Below, one piece after another: positions 27,942 to 36,985 of a DNA stretch of 64,000 nucleotides. The translations under genes and the position numbers were made by a program. Position 1 is the stretch's first letter. Every line of letters starts with the position of its first letter. The notes beneath the pieces are model-generated. The model ran no database searches. It saw nothing but the letters and a program-made list of their open reading frames with translations, and was not told the DNA's origin. Origin of the DNA: Candidatus Flexicrinis affinis (GTDB lineage Bacteria; Chloroflexota; Anaerolineae; Aggregatilineales; Phototrophicaceae); assembly GCA_016716525.1 (NCBI GenBank), contig JADJWE010000009.1, forward strand, positions 124,001 through 188,000, in the 5' to 3' direction.

Positions 27942-28730
27942 ATGGATACGGAACAGGTGTTCAAAGCCATGGCGGATGCCAACCGCCGCACCCTTCTCGA
28001 CCGGCTCTTCCAGCGCGACGGCCAAACGCTGGGCGAGCTGCAATCCGCCCTGCCGGACATGACCCGCTTCGGCGTCATGAAACACCTGCAGGTGCTGGAG
28101 ACCGCGGGGCTGATCACCACGCACAAGGTCGGGCGGGAGAAGTTTCACTACCTGAACACCGTCCCCATCCAACAGGTCTACGACCGCTGGGTGAGCAAGT
28201 TTTCCCAGCCGTGGGCCCGCTCGCTCGTCGATCTAAAGACCGCACTCGAGGAGACCCCCATGACCGAGAAGCCCAACCACGTCTACGAAGTCTTCATCAA
28301 AACGACGCCCGAACAGCTTTGGAACGCGCTCACGCAAGGCGACATCACGCGGCTGTACTACTTCGGCACGCGCGTCAAGTCGGACTGGACGCCCGGCTCG
28401 GCGTACGCCTATCACTACGACAGCCCTGAGGCGCAGGTGATGCTCGAAGGCGAAGTGCTCGAAGCCGACCCGCCGCGCAAGCTGGTCACGACCTTCCGCC
28501 CGGTGTGGAACGACGGCCCCGAGGGCCGGCGCACGTCGCGGGTCACGTTCGAGATCGAGCAGCTCGGGCCGGCGTGCCGCCTCGTGCTGACCCACAGCGG
28601 CCTCAATCCGGACGCACCGCTCACGCAGGGCATCGGCTCGGGCTGGGCGCAGATCCTCAGCGGCCTGAAGACCCTGCTGGAGACCGGCGAGCCGCTCGTC
28701 GTCGAGATGCCGCAAGCCGAGGAGGCGTAA
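27942..28730 (+). CDS. ArsR-family regulator fused to an SRPBCC (AHSA1) domain
   Basis: A 262-residue protein. Residues 1-85 form a winged helix: MDTEQVFKAMADANRRTLLD, DMTRFGVMKHLQVLETAGLI as recognition helix and REKFHYLN as the wing. No metal-binding Cys is seen. After a linker at about 100-108, residues 110-255 make an AHSA1-type domain with YEVFIKTTPEQLWNAL, GEVLEADPPRKLV and GWAQILSGLKTLLETGE. The two are usually separate neighbouring genes. The product likely represses its own promoter through the 27911 palindrome, with a hydrophobic ligand bound by the SRPBCC cavity as possible inducer. Confidence 0.88.
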   Translation: MDTEQVFKAMADANRRTLLDRLFQRDGQTLGELQSALPDMTRFGVMKHLQVLETAGLITTHKVGREKFHYLNTVPIQQVYDRWVSKFSQPWARSLVDLKTALEETPMTEKPNHVYEVFIKTTPEQLWNALTQGDITRLYYFGTRVKSDWTPGSAYAYHYDSPEAQVMLEGEVLEADPPRKLVTTFRPVWNDGPEGRRTSRVTFEIEQLGPACRLVLTHSGLNPDAPLTQGIGSGWAQILSGLKTLLETGEPLVVEMPQAEEA

Positions 28731-28733
28731 CCC

Positions 28734-29441
28734 ATGACCCAACGCGCGCCGGGCACCCCGTTCACCGGCTTCCCTGCCGAAGGGCTTCAGTTCATGCGCG
28801 ATCTCGCCGCGAACAACACCCGCGAGTGGTTCGAGTCCCGCAAGCAAGCGTATCTCGATACCGTTCAGGGTCCCGCGGTCGCGCTGGTGGAGGCGCTCGG
28901 CGCGCGCTTGCAAGACCTCGTGCCGGGCATCACGGTCGATACGCGCACCAACGGCAGCGGCAATCTGATGCGCCTGCACCGCGACACGCGCTTCAGCACT
29001 GACAAGTCGCCGTACAAGACGCACATCCCGATGATGTTTCCGGTCGGCGGCAAGAAGATGGACAGCCCCGGCTTCGGCCTGCAGATTACGCTCGACGGTG
29101 TCGACTGCATGGCTGGCGTCTTCCGGGTTCGACAAAGGCGCGTTGGCCCGCTATCGCGATGCGGTCGTGTCCGACACGCACGGCCCGGCGCTCGTGAAGG
29201 CGGTCGCTACCGTGCGCAAGGCCGGGCCTACACGCTCAATGGCGGGAGCTTCAAGCGCGTGCCGTCCGGCTACGACCCCGAGCATCCGCGCGCCGAATGG
29301 CTGCGCTACGGCGGATTGTACGCCTCGATCAGCGGCCTGCCGCAGGACATCGCGCGCTCTGCCGCGCTCGTCGACGTGCTGATGACCCACTTCGCCGCCA
29401 TGAAGCCGATCGTGGATTGGCTCCGCGCCGCGATCGGATAG
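28734..29441 (+). CDS. DUF2461 family protein, two frameshifts
   Basis: Starts 3 bases after the regulator, so probably in its operon. N-terminal FPAEGLQFMRDLAANNTREWF, then RLHRDTRFSTDKSPYKTH, are signatures of the TIGR02453/DUF2461 family. The middle stretch GFDKGALARYRDAVVSD is in another frame. One extra C near 29119 and one missing base near 29222 explain this; the corrected protein is 235 residues and ends with PIVDWLRAAIG. The biochemical role of this family is unknown. Confidence 0.8.
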   Translation: MTQRAPGTPFTGFPAEGLQFMRDLAANNTREWFESRKQAYLDTVQGPAVALVEALGARLQDLVPGITVDTRTNGSGNLMRLHRDTRFSTDKSPYKTHIPMMFPVGGKKMDSPGFGLQITLDGVDCMAGVFRVRQRRVGPLSRCGRVRHARPGAREGGRYRAQGRAYTLNGGSFKRVPSGYDPEHPRAEWLRYGGLYASISGLPQDIARSAALVDVLMTHFAAMKPIVDWLRAAIG

Positions 29442-29538
29442 GGGAAAGGGGAAAGGGGAGAGGGCAAAGGGGAAAGGGGGAAGCGACCAACCGCAGCCCG
29501 CCGCGACCATTCGCATCCTTCGTGTTCAACAAGTAATT

Positions 29539-29608
29539 CCCCTCTCCCTGAGGGAGAGGGGCTAGGGGTGAGGGCTCGCGCGGTACGGGACGACCCGGCG
29601 GGTCGCCC
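29539..29608. repeat. Family A hairpin followed by a family D repeat
   Basis: CCCCTCTCCCTGAGGGAGAG GGG-type hairpin at 29539-29561 and GGGGTGAGGG, then GACCCGGCGGGTC and CCCCTAC at 29590-29607. Ahead of it (29440-29485) is a purine-rich run of GGGGAAA units; after it a short CTGACATCTGATTCCTGAAAAC stretch of family C type. Together they fill the gap between two convergent genes. Confidence 0.6.
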
Positions 29609-29642
29609 CTACGCCTGACATCTGATTCCTGAAAACTGGCTC

Positions 29643-31472
29643 CTACTCCGTGGCCTTCTGCATCAGCTTGGTCAGCCGTTCGGCCATCGACGCCGGATCG
29701 GGATGGATGCCGTCTTGCAGCAGCGCCGTCTCGAACACCTGCTCGATCACCAGATCGACCACCTCGTCGCCGCCCGCCGCGATGTGCCTGGCGAGATTGT
29801 GCAGCAGCGGATGGCGCGGGTTGAGTTCGAGCGTCTTGACTGGCAGCGAGTAGTCGCGCGACAGCAGGCGGTTGACGCGGAACATCTGCGCGTCGGCGCT
29901 GTTGTCGTCGCTGACGAGGCGCGCCGGCGCGCCCGCCAGCGTCTTGCTGGCGCGCACGCCCTTCACACGCTCGCCCAGCAGCTCGGCGAAGCGGTTGCGC
30001 ACCGTCTCGAAGTCGGCCTCGGCCACCGGCTCGGGCGCGGCTTCCTCGTCTTCGGCGGGCGTGCCGACGTCAGTCAGGTCGAGTTCGGCGTCGTCCACCG
30101 AGCGCAGCTTCTTGCCCTCGAATTCGGACAGGTTGGTGAGCAGGATCGGATCAACCGGATCGCTCAGGATCAGCACTTCGATCCCGCGCTTGCTGAACGG
30201 TTCGAGGTGCGGCTGCGCCGCGCGCTGTGGAAGTCGTCGGCCACGATGTAGTAGATCTCGCTCTGGTTGTCGACCATCCGGTCGGCGTATTCCTTGAGCG
30301 TGGTCGGCTGTTTGCTGCCGTCGTGGGTGGTCGGGAACAGCAGCAGCGGCAGCAGATCGTCCTTGTCCTCCGGCGACAGCGCGACGCCTTGCTTGAGGAA
30401 GCGCCCGAACTGCTCGTACAGCTTGATCCATGCCTCGCGGTCGGATGTCGCCATCTTCTTGAAGTCGCCCAGCACGCGCCGCGTGATCGCCTTCTTGAGC
30501 TGGCCCATCAGCACGTTGGCGCGCACGGTCTCGCGGCTGACGCTGAGCGGGATGTCCTCGCTGTCGACCACGCCGTGCAGGAAGGACAGGTAATCCGGCA
30601 GCAGGTCCGTGCAGTAGTCTTGAATGAGCACCTTGCGGGCGTACAGCTTGAGCCCGACCTGTTTGCGCGGGCTGAACATCGGCGGCTGATTGCTCGACGG
30701 CACAAACAGCAGCGCGTAGAACTGCAGCGGCACGTCGGCGCGCATGTGGATGACCTTCTGCGAACCGTTAAAGTCGAAGGTCATCGACCGGTAGAACTCG
30801 TCGTACTTCGACGCCTCGATCTCTTTCGGGTCCTGCCGCCAGATGGCGATGCGCTGATTGGTCGGCTCGGCGTCCTCGCCGACGTACACCGGGAAGCTGA
30901 TCGTGTCGGAGTAGGTGCGGATGACGTCCTTGAGCTTCCACGTCTGCAGGAAGTCGTCGGCGTCGTCCTTGAGCGTGACGATCACGTCCGTGCCGCGCTG
31001 GGCGCGCTCCGCCGGAGCGATGGTGAAGTTGGTGCCGCCCTCGGCCTCCCACGCCCACGCCGGTTCGTCGGCCTTGTGGCTCTACGAACTGCCCGATCAC
31101 GCTCTTGGCCGTCTCGGCGTCCTTGGCGTCCTTGAGCGCGTCGATGAAGGCGCGCGCGCCGCTGCGGGCGATCACGCCGAGGTTGTTGATCAGGTCGTCA
31201 CGCGTCATGCCGATGCCGCTGTCGCTGATCGTGACCGTCCGCGCGTCGTCGTCGACGGTGATGCGGATCGCCAACTCGGCGTCCTGATCGCGCATGTCGC
31301 GGTTGGTGAGCGACTCGAACTGCGCGCGGTTGAGCGCGTCGCTTGCGTTCGAGATCAGCTCGCGCAGGAAGATGTCGCGCTCCGTGTACAACGCGTGGAC
31401 CAAAATGTGCAGAAGCTGTTGAATCTCTGCCTGAAAATTGAACGTGGTCTGTTCGGCCGGCACGTCGGTCAT
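29643..31472 (-). CDS. htpG: HSP90-family chaperone HtpG, frameshifted and missing the GVGFYS segment
   Basis: An ATP-dependent chaperone. N-terminal AEIQQLLHILVHALY, IFLRELISNASDALNR and ISDSGIGMTRDDLINNLG are normal. The middle domain (YSDTISFPVYVG; DIPLSVSRETVRANVL) and C-terminal dimerisation domain (NPRHPLLHNLA) are also present. After SVIGQF at about 31086 the conserved GVGFYSAF segment and about 20 residues are absent and the frame is lost, resuming in HKADEPAWAWE. A second change near 30230 fits two extra bases in a CG run. The missing part forms the ATP lid hinge, so as printed the product could not be functional. Confidence 0.85.
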
Positions 31473-31655
31473 AGCCCGTATCCCCTCAATGTCTCGTGAT
31501 GCCGTTCTGTTCTGAATCGCGGAGTGTTATAGCACAGGTCTGTAAACGGCATGTAAGAATCGCGGCGGACGTGCGATGGCAGGTCGTATCTTGCGCGCAT
31601 GCCGCGCGGCCCGTAGACTTCACCCCATTCAGTCGTCCGCGCAAAGCAGTCTGTG

Positions 31656-32408
31656 ATGCCCAAACTGACGGTCGTCCTGCCGACCTACAACGAAGCCGAA
31701 AACCTTGCCCTGCTGGTCGAAGCCCTGCTCGGCCTCGACATCCCCGACCTGCACGTGCTCGTCGTGGACGACAACTCGCCGGACGGTACCGGCCGCATCG
31801 CCGACGAACTCGCCGCCGAAATGCCGGGGCGCGTCAGCGTGCAGCACAACCCGGGCAAGGGCGGGTTGGGTCCGGCGTATATCGGTGGATTCCAGCGCGC
31901 CATCGCCGAGGGCGCCGAGCTTGTCCTGCAGATGGACACCGATTTCAGCCACCAGCCCAAGTACATTCCGTCCATGCTCGCCGCCGTCAACGCCGGCGCG
32001 GATGTCGTGATCGGCTCGCGTTACGTCAAAGGCGGCAGCGTCGACGAGCATTGGGGCCCGCACCGCAAACTGCTGAGCTGGTGGGCGAACCGAATCTACG
32101 TCCGCACGATCCTCGGCCTGCCGATCAACGACGCGACCAGCGGTTTCCGGCTGTGGCGCGCATCGGCGCTCAAAGGCATCGGGTTGGAGCGCATCCGGTC
32201 GAACGGCTACGTGTTTCTGGTCGAACTGGCCTACGTCGCGCATCGCCTCGGCTACAAGCTCGGCGAAGTGCCGATCCACTTCCCGGATCGCGAGCGTGGC
32301 GCATCGAAGATGGATACGCGCATCATGGTCGAGGCCGCCCTGCGCGTGTGGCAAATCCTGTTCCGCCACCGCGCGCTGAAGCCCACCCACCGCGAACAGA
32401 CCTCATGA
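31656..32408 (+). CDS. Polyprenol monophosphomannose synthase-like GT2 glycosyltransferase
   Basis: A 250-residue soluble DPM1-type enzyme that would transfer mannose (or glucose) from a nucleotide sugar to polyprenyl phosphate. TVVLPTYNEAENL and VVDDNSPDGTG form the nucleotide site, QMDTDFSHQP holds the metal-binding DxD, and NDATSGFRLWR is the acceptor-side motif. FPDRERGASKMD is typical of DPM1. No C-terminal membrane anchor. Its stop overlaps the next start (ATGA). It would feed membrane GT-C enzymes such as those at 3552 or 62924. Confidence 0.88.
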   Translation: MPKLTVVLPTYNEAENLALLVEALLGLDIPDLHVLVVDDNSPDGTGRIADELAAEMPGRVSVQHNPGKGGLGPAYIGGFQRAIAEGAELVLQMDTDFSHQPKYIPSMLAAVNAGADVVIGSRYVKGGSVDEHWGPHRKLLSWWANRIYVRTILGLPINDATSGFRLWRASALKGIGLERIRSNGYVFLVELAYVAHRLGYKLGEVPIHFPDRERGASKMDTRIMVEAALRVWQILFRHRALKPTHREQTS

Positions 32409-32734
32409 CCGACGATCTGTACATCGTCACCACCGTGCCGGAGTCGCATGTCGACGCCGTGCTCGACGCCATCGCGTCCGCCGGCGGCGGGCAGATCGGC
32501 AGTTACACCCACTGTGCCTTCACCAACATCGGGCGCGGGCGTTTTAAGCCGGCCGAAGATGCCAATCCGCACGTCGGCATGGTCGGCCAGATCAACGCCG
32601 TAGACGAGTGGCGAGTCGAGACCTTTTGCGCCCGTTCGCAGGGTCGCGCCGTCGTAGACGCCATCCGCGCCGCACACCCCTACGAACAGCCCGTCATCTA
32701 CGTGATTCCATTGCTCGATATTGACGCGTTGTAG
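32405..32734 (+). CDS. NIF3/YqfO C-terminal-like (CutA-fold) small protein
   Basis: A 109-residue protein starting inside the ATGA overlap. YIVTTVPESHVDAVLDAIASAG, GSYTHCAF, GRFKP and HPYEQPVIYVIPL match the stand-alone proteins resembling the PII-like insert of YqfO (COG3323). These trimer-forming proteins have no settled function; metal binding has been proposed. The overlap suggests translational coupling with the glycosyltransferase. Confidence 0.8.
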   Translation: MTDDLYIVTTVPESHVDAVLDAIASAGGGQIGSYTHCAFTNIGRGRFKPAEDANPHVGMVGQINAVDEWRVETFCARSQGRAVVDAIRAAHPYEQPVIYVIPLLDIDAL

Positions 32735-32740
32735 GTTGCA

Positions 32741-32887
32741 GGCAAAGGCTTCGCCTCCGCACCTCCACAAGGGATTGGCACCCCTTGACCCTCTATCTGC
32801 GGATTGATCCCGCACGCGGGATCAATCCGCGGGATGGGAGTCTAGAGGGCGAAAGCCTTCTGGCGGGGTTCGGGGCAGCGCCCCGCA
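32741..32887. repeat. Structured intergenic repeat, family B, copy 2 (best preserved)
   Basis: Order as in copy 1: CCTCCACAAGGG...CCCCTTGACC, a perfect 15-bp stem at 32799-32830 (GCGGATTGATCCCGC and complement), CTAGAGGGCGAAAGCC, then the GGGGCAGCGCCCC hairpin at 32872-32884. It lies between convergent genes and could terminate transcription both ways. Confidence 0.75.
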
Positions 32888-32890
32888 GCT

Positions 32891-35639
32891 CTAGCGTCTG
32901 CTGAGGCGAACGGTGGCGAACAATGCAAGGATCCACGCCGCCCACGCAAAGGCTGCAAAGGCCAGCAGTGGCCGAACCCACGGCGGTCGGTAGTCGACGG
33001 TGACCGTGTGTTCGCCGGGCGGGATGATCACCGCTTGGAACATAATGTCCGCGCGGTAAAGGGGGGTGTCCGCGCCGTCGAGGGTTGCCGTCCAGCCCGG
33101 GAAATAGGCCGTGTTGAACACCAACGCCAGCGGCACGGACGCCGTATTGACGACGGTCGCCTCGCTGTGGGTGCCGGCCCGTGTGTACGATACGACAAGG
33201 CTGAGGGCCGGGATGTCGGCGGATGGCGTAGCCAGATCGTCCGGCGCGCCGTGGACGACCGCGGCGGTCAGCGGATCGAAAGCCGGATCGCGCATGCGTT
33301 CGATGGCCGCCTCGCTGCCGTCCCACGAGTCGGGCAGGACGGTGTCGACACGGGCGAGGAATGGCCACACGACCGTGCCGGACTGGCGCCGGTAGAGCTT
33401 GATATCGCTTGAAAGCAGCTTGTCCCAGCCGCCCAGCGGCACCATGTCGAACGCGCCGGAACGGGTATCCACAAGCGTAGCAGCGCGCACAGTGATGTCC
33501 TCCGATTCGCTGCGGAGCGCGACGCTTTCGACGGATGTCAGCGCGGCAGTGAAGCGCGCCAACGTTAGTCGGTCGTCGACTTGGCGGGCGTCAATGAGAG
33601 TCATCTCGACCGTGGGGCGGACATTGAACCACGCCCGCAGATTGGATGGGTCGCCGGCGAGCAACACATGCAGTTCATCGGCCGCGAACGTTGGACTGAC
33701 CGACCCGGACTGCGACGTGCCTCCGCCGGACAGGCGCACCGGCAGGCTGACGTCGAACTGGATGTCGTCGTAGAACCGGTCGGCGGTCTTGTCGAGGACG
33801 AGGTATTTGACGCCGGCGAGGTCGAGCCACCGATTCTCCGGCACGCACGCGCCGAGGCACGCCGGCAGCGCGAGCAGCTCACGTAACCGTCCGTCCTGCG
33901 TACGCGGCTCGCCTTCCGGCAGCAGCAGCGCCGAGAACGCCGAGTAGTACACGGTTGGCACCAACCCGCCGCCGAAGCCGTCGGCGGTCGACAGGCCGTA
34001 CAGCAGTGGGAAATTCGGCGCCTGTAACTCCTTCAGCTTGGCGGCGGTCAGTCCCGCCTTTGCCGCGCGTTCGGTCATGCCGACCAAGTCGTAATAGTCG
34101 AGCAGGGCGTCGTGGTCGTACGTGTCGAAGTAGCCGTTGGAGATCGACAACAGCCGTCCGCCGCCATCCGCCTCGATCTGATACGCGGTCAACCGCGGGT
34201 CGCTGGCCGCGGCTGGATCGACCAGATCGGCATGCGGCATGTTGGTGGCGGCAATCGCCAGTTCGCCGGCGGTGATCCCCACCAGCAGCACGGTCAGCAG
34301 TCCACGGCGCGCCGTCTGCCGCGAGAGCAGCACGACGTTGGCGAACATCAGACCGGCGGCTGCCCAGAACAGGATGGTGGACAAGGTCGGGCTGGACGAT
34401 CCATCGACCTCGTCGGCGGAGGCCGGCGCGCGCCACACACTGAGGACCGCCAGCAGGGCGACCAGCCCCACGGCAGCGAGCAGTCCGCGGTTGGGCTTCT
34501 TGGCAGTGCGCTTCAGCAGCGCATCGGCGCCGAGGCCGGCCAGCATCGAGCCGCCCAATGCGACGAACGCCAGCCAACGCGCCGGCACGCGAAACAGGTT
34601 GAAACCCGGCAGTTCGGCCAGTGCCCAGTAAACTGGCGTGTACAGCCCGAGCGCCAACACGACTCCGACGACCGCGAGCACGAGCCACGGCCAGCGCGCG
34701 CGGCGGCCATATAACGCGCCCCACACCGCCAATCCCAGCCCGAACACGCCGAGATACGCGACATATTCACCGAACACCTGCCCGTCGAGGCTGGGCAGCA
34801 GGCCGCGCGCGGCGAGGTTTGGGTTCCAGCTAAACGCCATCGCCGCCAGCGCCGAAAACCCGCCCGATCGGTTGCTTAATCCGGTGAGTTCCAGTGTCGG
34901 CAGAATCTGCACGGCGGCCAATGCCAGGGCGATCACCGACGCGGCTGCCAGTCCGATCAGACGCAGGCCCGTACCGGTCACGACTTCGCGGGCGCCGCGT
35001 TCGCCGCGCGGGACGAGCGCCAGCACGCCCAGCATCACGCCGGTAATGAACAGTGTTTGCGTGTGCCCGCTGAGGGCGATCAGCGCCAGAATACCGGACA
35101 ACGCCAGCAGCGAGACGATCCGCCCGCCGCGACTCTGTTGGCCGGACGCCGGCGGAAGAAAACACGCCGCCGCCCACGGCATCCACGCGATCCCCTGAAG
35201 CTGGTTGATCTGTTCGACATGCGCGCCGACGTATCCACCCAACGCAAACACGGCCGCTGCGACCAGCGCCGGAACGAGGCCGAGTCCTACACTGCGCCGG
35301 GCCAGCACCAGCGCACCAGCCGCTGCCCACGCGACATGAATCAGCACGCTGACCTTGAGCGCGTCCCACGCCGGCAGCCACACGGTGAGCCAGTTCGGCG
35401 GATAGAAGGTGCCAAGCTGCGAGGTCGGCCAGCAGTGGCACGCCCATGAACACCTGATCCGTCCACATCGGTAGGTCGAATGACCGCAGCGCCACGTCGC
35501 GCGCGGCCCACAGCGGCGTAAAGTAATGGAACGCATCGCCTTTGCCGAAGATCAGGCCGCTGAACGCGACGTGATGAAACCCGAGCAGGGTAATCGCAAT
35601 CGCGGCGGCGATCGTCAGCACGGCGGGAAGTCGACGCAT
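32891..35639 (-). CDS. YfhO-family membrane protein, one frameshift
   Basis: A 915-residue protein after correction. About 13 membrane helices occupy the first 530 residues, and a large extracytoplasmic beta domain follows, with a last helix near 880-900. The N-terminal loop GKGDAFHYFTPLWAARD with its acidic residue and the LGTFYPPNWL motif mark YfhO/GT-C-type proteins, which in Bacilli add sugars to cell-wall or lipoteichoic polymers. One extra C near 35427 breaks the frame just before LGTFYPPNW. The substrate is unknown. Confidence 0.85.
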
Positions 35640-35692
35640 GAACGGTTCCTTGTAGCTGCGTGTACAGGGGCGAACCCCCGCCCAACGTTTGC

Positions 35693-35698
35693 TATAAT
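35693..35698 (+). promoter_or_regulatory. -10 box for the pgeF-rfaE2-murJ operon
   Basis: TATAAT 30 bases before the pgeF start and 54 bases after the divergent YfhO start. No convincing -35 box. AAAAGGAA serves as the ribosome-binding site of pgeF. Confidence 0.5.
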
Positions 35699-35727
35699 GC
35701 CGCGGTGCGGTTCAAAAGGAAACCCTC

Positions 35728-36504
35728 ATGCAGCGCATCGACGGCCCGGTGCCGTATTACACCTTCGACGGTTTCGAAGGCACGACCCACGCGGTATTTA
35801 CGCGGCACGGCGGCGTCAGCCCGGAGCCGTTCGGATCGCTCAACACGGGCGGATTCATCGGCGATTCGCAGGACAACGTGCGGCGCAATCACGAGATCAT
35901 GGCGGAGGCGATGCGCGTTGACCCGCAGCGCATGACGACGACGTGGCAGGTACACGGCAACGAAACGGTGCGCGTGCTGCGCCCCTCGCGCGACCGGCGC
36001 TGGCTGGCGCAAGCGGACGGCATGATCACCGACCGGCACGACGTGGTGTTGACCATGCGCTTCGCCGACTGCACGCCGATCCTCGCGGTCGATACGGTGC
36101 GCGGGGTGATCGGTATTGCCCACGCGGGCTGGCGTGGCACGGTGCGTGGTGCGGCTTCCTCGTTGATCCGCGCAATGACTCACGCCTACGGTACCAACCC
36201 CGCCGACGTGCAAGCCGGCGTGGGGCCCTCCATCGGCCCGCGCCGTTACCAGGTTGGCGAGGAGGTTGTGCGCGCCGCACACACCTATTTCGGCGACATC
36301 GACAGGCTGATCCGCCGCGATCCATCCGATGGCACGGCCTACTTCGACCTGTGGGAGGCCAACCGGCGCGACCTCGCCAACGCTGGCGTCGAACGGATCG
36401 AAGTTATGGGCGTGTGCACCGCCGAGCGCACCGACGACTTCTTCAGCCACCGTGCCGAGAAGGGCATGACCGGCCGGTTCGGGGCGCTGATATGCCTGTC
36501 CTGA
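35728..36504 (+). CDS. pgeF: Peptidoglycan editing factor PgeF (YfiH/LACC1 family)
   Basis: A 258-residue multicopper-like purine nucleoside phosphorylase/oxidase that in E. coli prevents misincorporation into peptidoglycan precursors. VFTRHGGVS, TWQVHGNETV, MRFADCTPI and IAHAGWRGTVRGA carry the zinc-binding His, Cys and His; GVGPSIGP and FDLWEANRRDL follow. Length is normal. It overlaps rfaE2 by 13 bases and is followed by murJ, which fits a cell-envelope operon. Confidence 0.92.
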   Translation: MQRIDGPVPYYTFDGFEGTTHAVFTRHGGVSPEPFGSLNTGGFIGDSQDNVRRNHEIMAEAMRVDPQRMTTTWQVHGNETVRVLRPSRDRRWLAQADGMITDRHDVVLTMRFADCTPILAVDTVRGVIGIAHAGWRGTVRGAASSLIRAMTHAYGTNPADVQAGVGPSIGPRRYQVGEEVVRAAHTYFGDIDRLIRRDPSDGTAYFDLWEANRRDLANAGVERIEVMGVCTAERTDDFFSHRAEKGMTGRFGALICLS

Positions 36505-36962
36505 GCCTGCCCGAAGCCGTCCTGCTGCGCAACACCTTCGCCGATACCGGCCGTTCGGTCGTCTTTACCAACGGCCATTTCGACCTGTTGCACATCGGCC
36601 ACGTCCAGTATTTGCAGGCCGCCCGCCGCCTGGGTGACGCGTTGTTCGTCGGCGTCAACGGCGACGAGTCGACCCGTCGGCTCAAAGGCGAGGGGCGGCC
36701 GTACACGCCCGCCGTCGAACGCGCCGCGCTGATCGATGCGCTCAAGCCAGTCACGGCCGTCATCGTATTCGAGGAGGACACGGCCAACGCGGTCATCGAG
36801 ATGCTGCGGCCCGACATCTACGTCAAAGGCGGTGACTATCACGACAAGCCGCTTCCGGAGCGCGAGCTGGTCGAAAACCTCGGCGGGCGCGTCGAGCTGA
36901 TCGACCTTGTGCCGGAGCGCAGCACCACCGCGCTGATCGCCCGCATCCGCGCCGCGCCCTAA
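36492..36962 (+). CDS. rfaE2: D-glycero-beta-D-manno-heptose 1-phosphate adenylyltransferase
   Basis: A 156-residue nucleotidyltransferase of the cytidylyltransferase fold. VVFTNGHFDLLHIGHVQYL contains the HxGH nucleotide-binding motif; VNGDEST and RAALIDAL follow, and VKGGDYHDKPLPE and PERSTTALI are typical of the HldE C-terminal domain. It makes an NDP-heptose for glycan assembly. The matching kinase is encoded separately at 60623. Start ATG 36492 lies inside the pgeF end. Confidence 0.9.
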   Translation: MPVLSLPEAVLLRNTFADTGRSVVFTNGHFDLLHIGHVQYLQAARRLGDALFVGVNGDESTRRLKGEGRPYTPAVERAALIDALKPVTAVIVFEEDTANAVIEMLRPDIYVKGGDYHDKPLPERELVENLGGRVELIDLVPERSTTALIARIRAAP

Positions 36963-36985
36963 CACCGACACCAAGCCGAACACCC

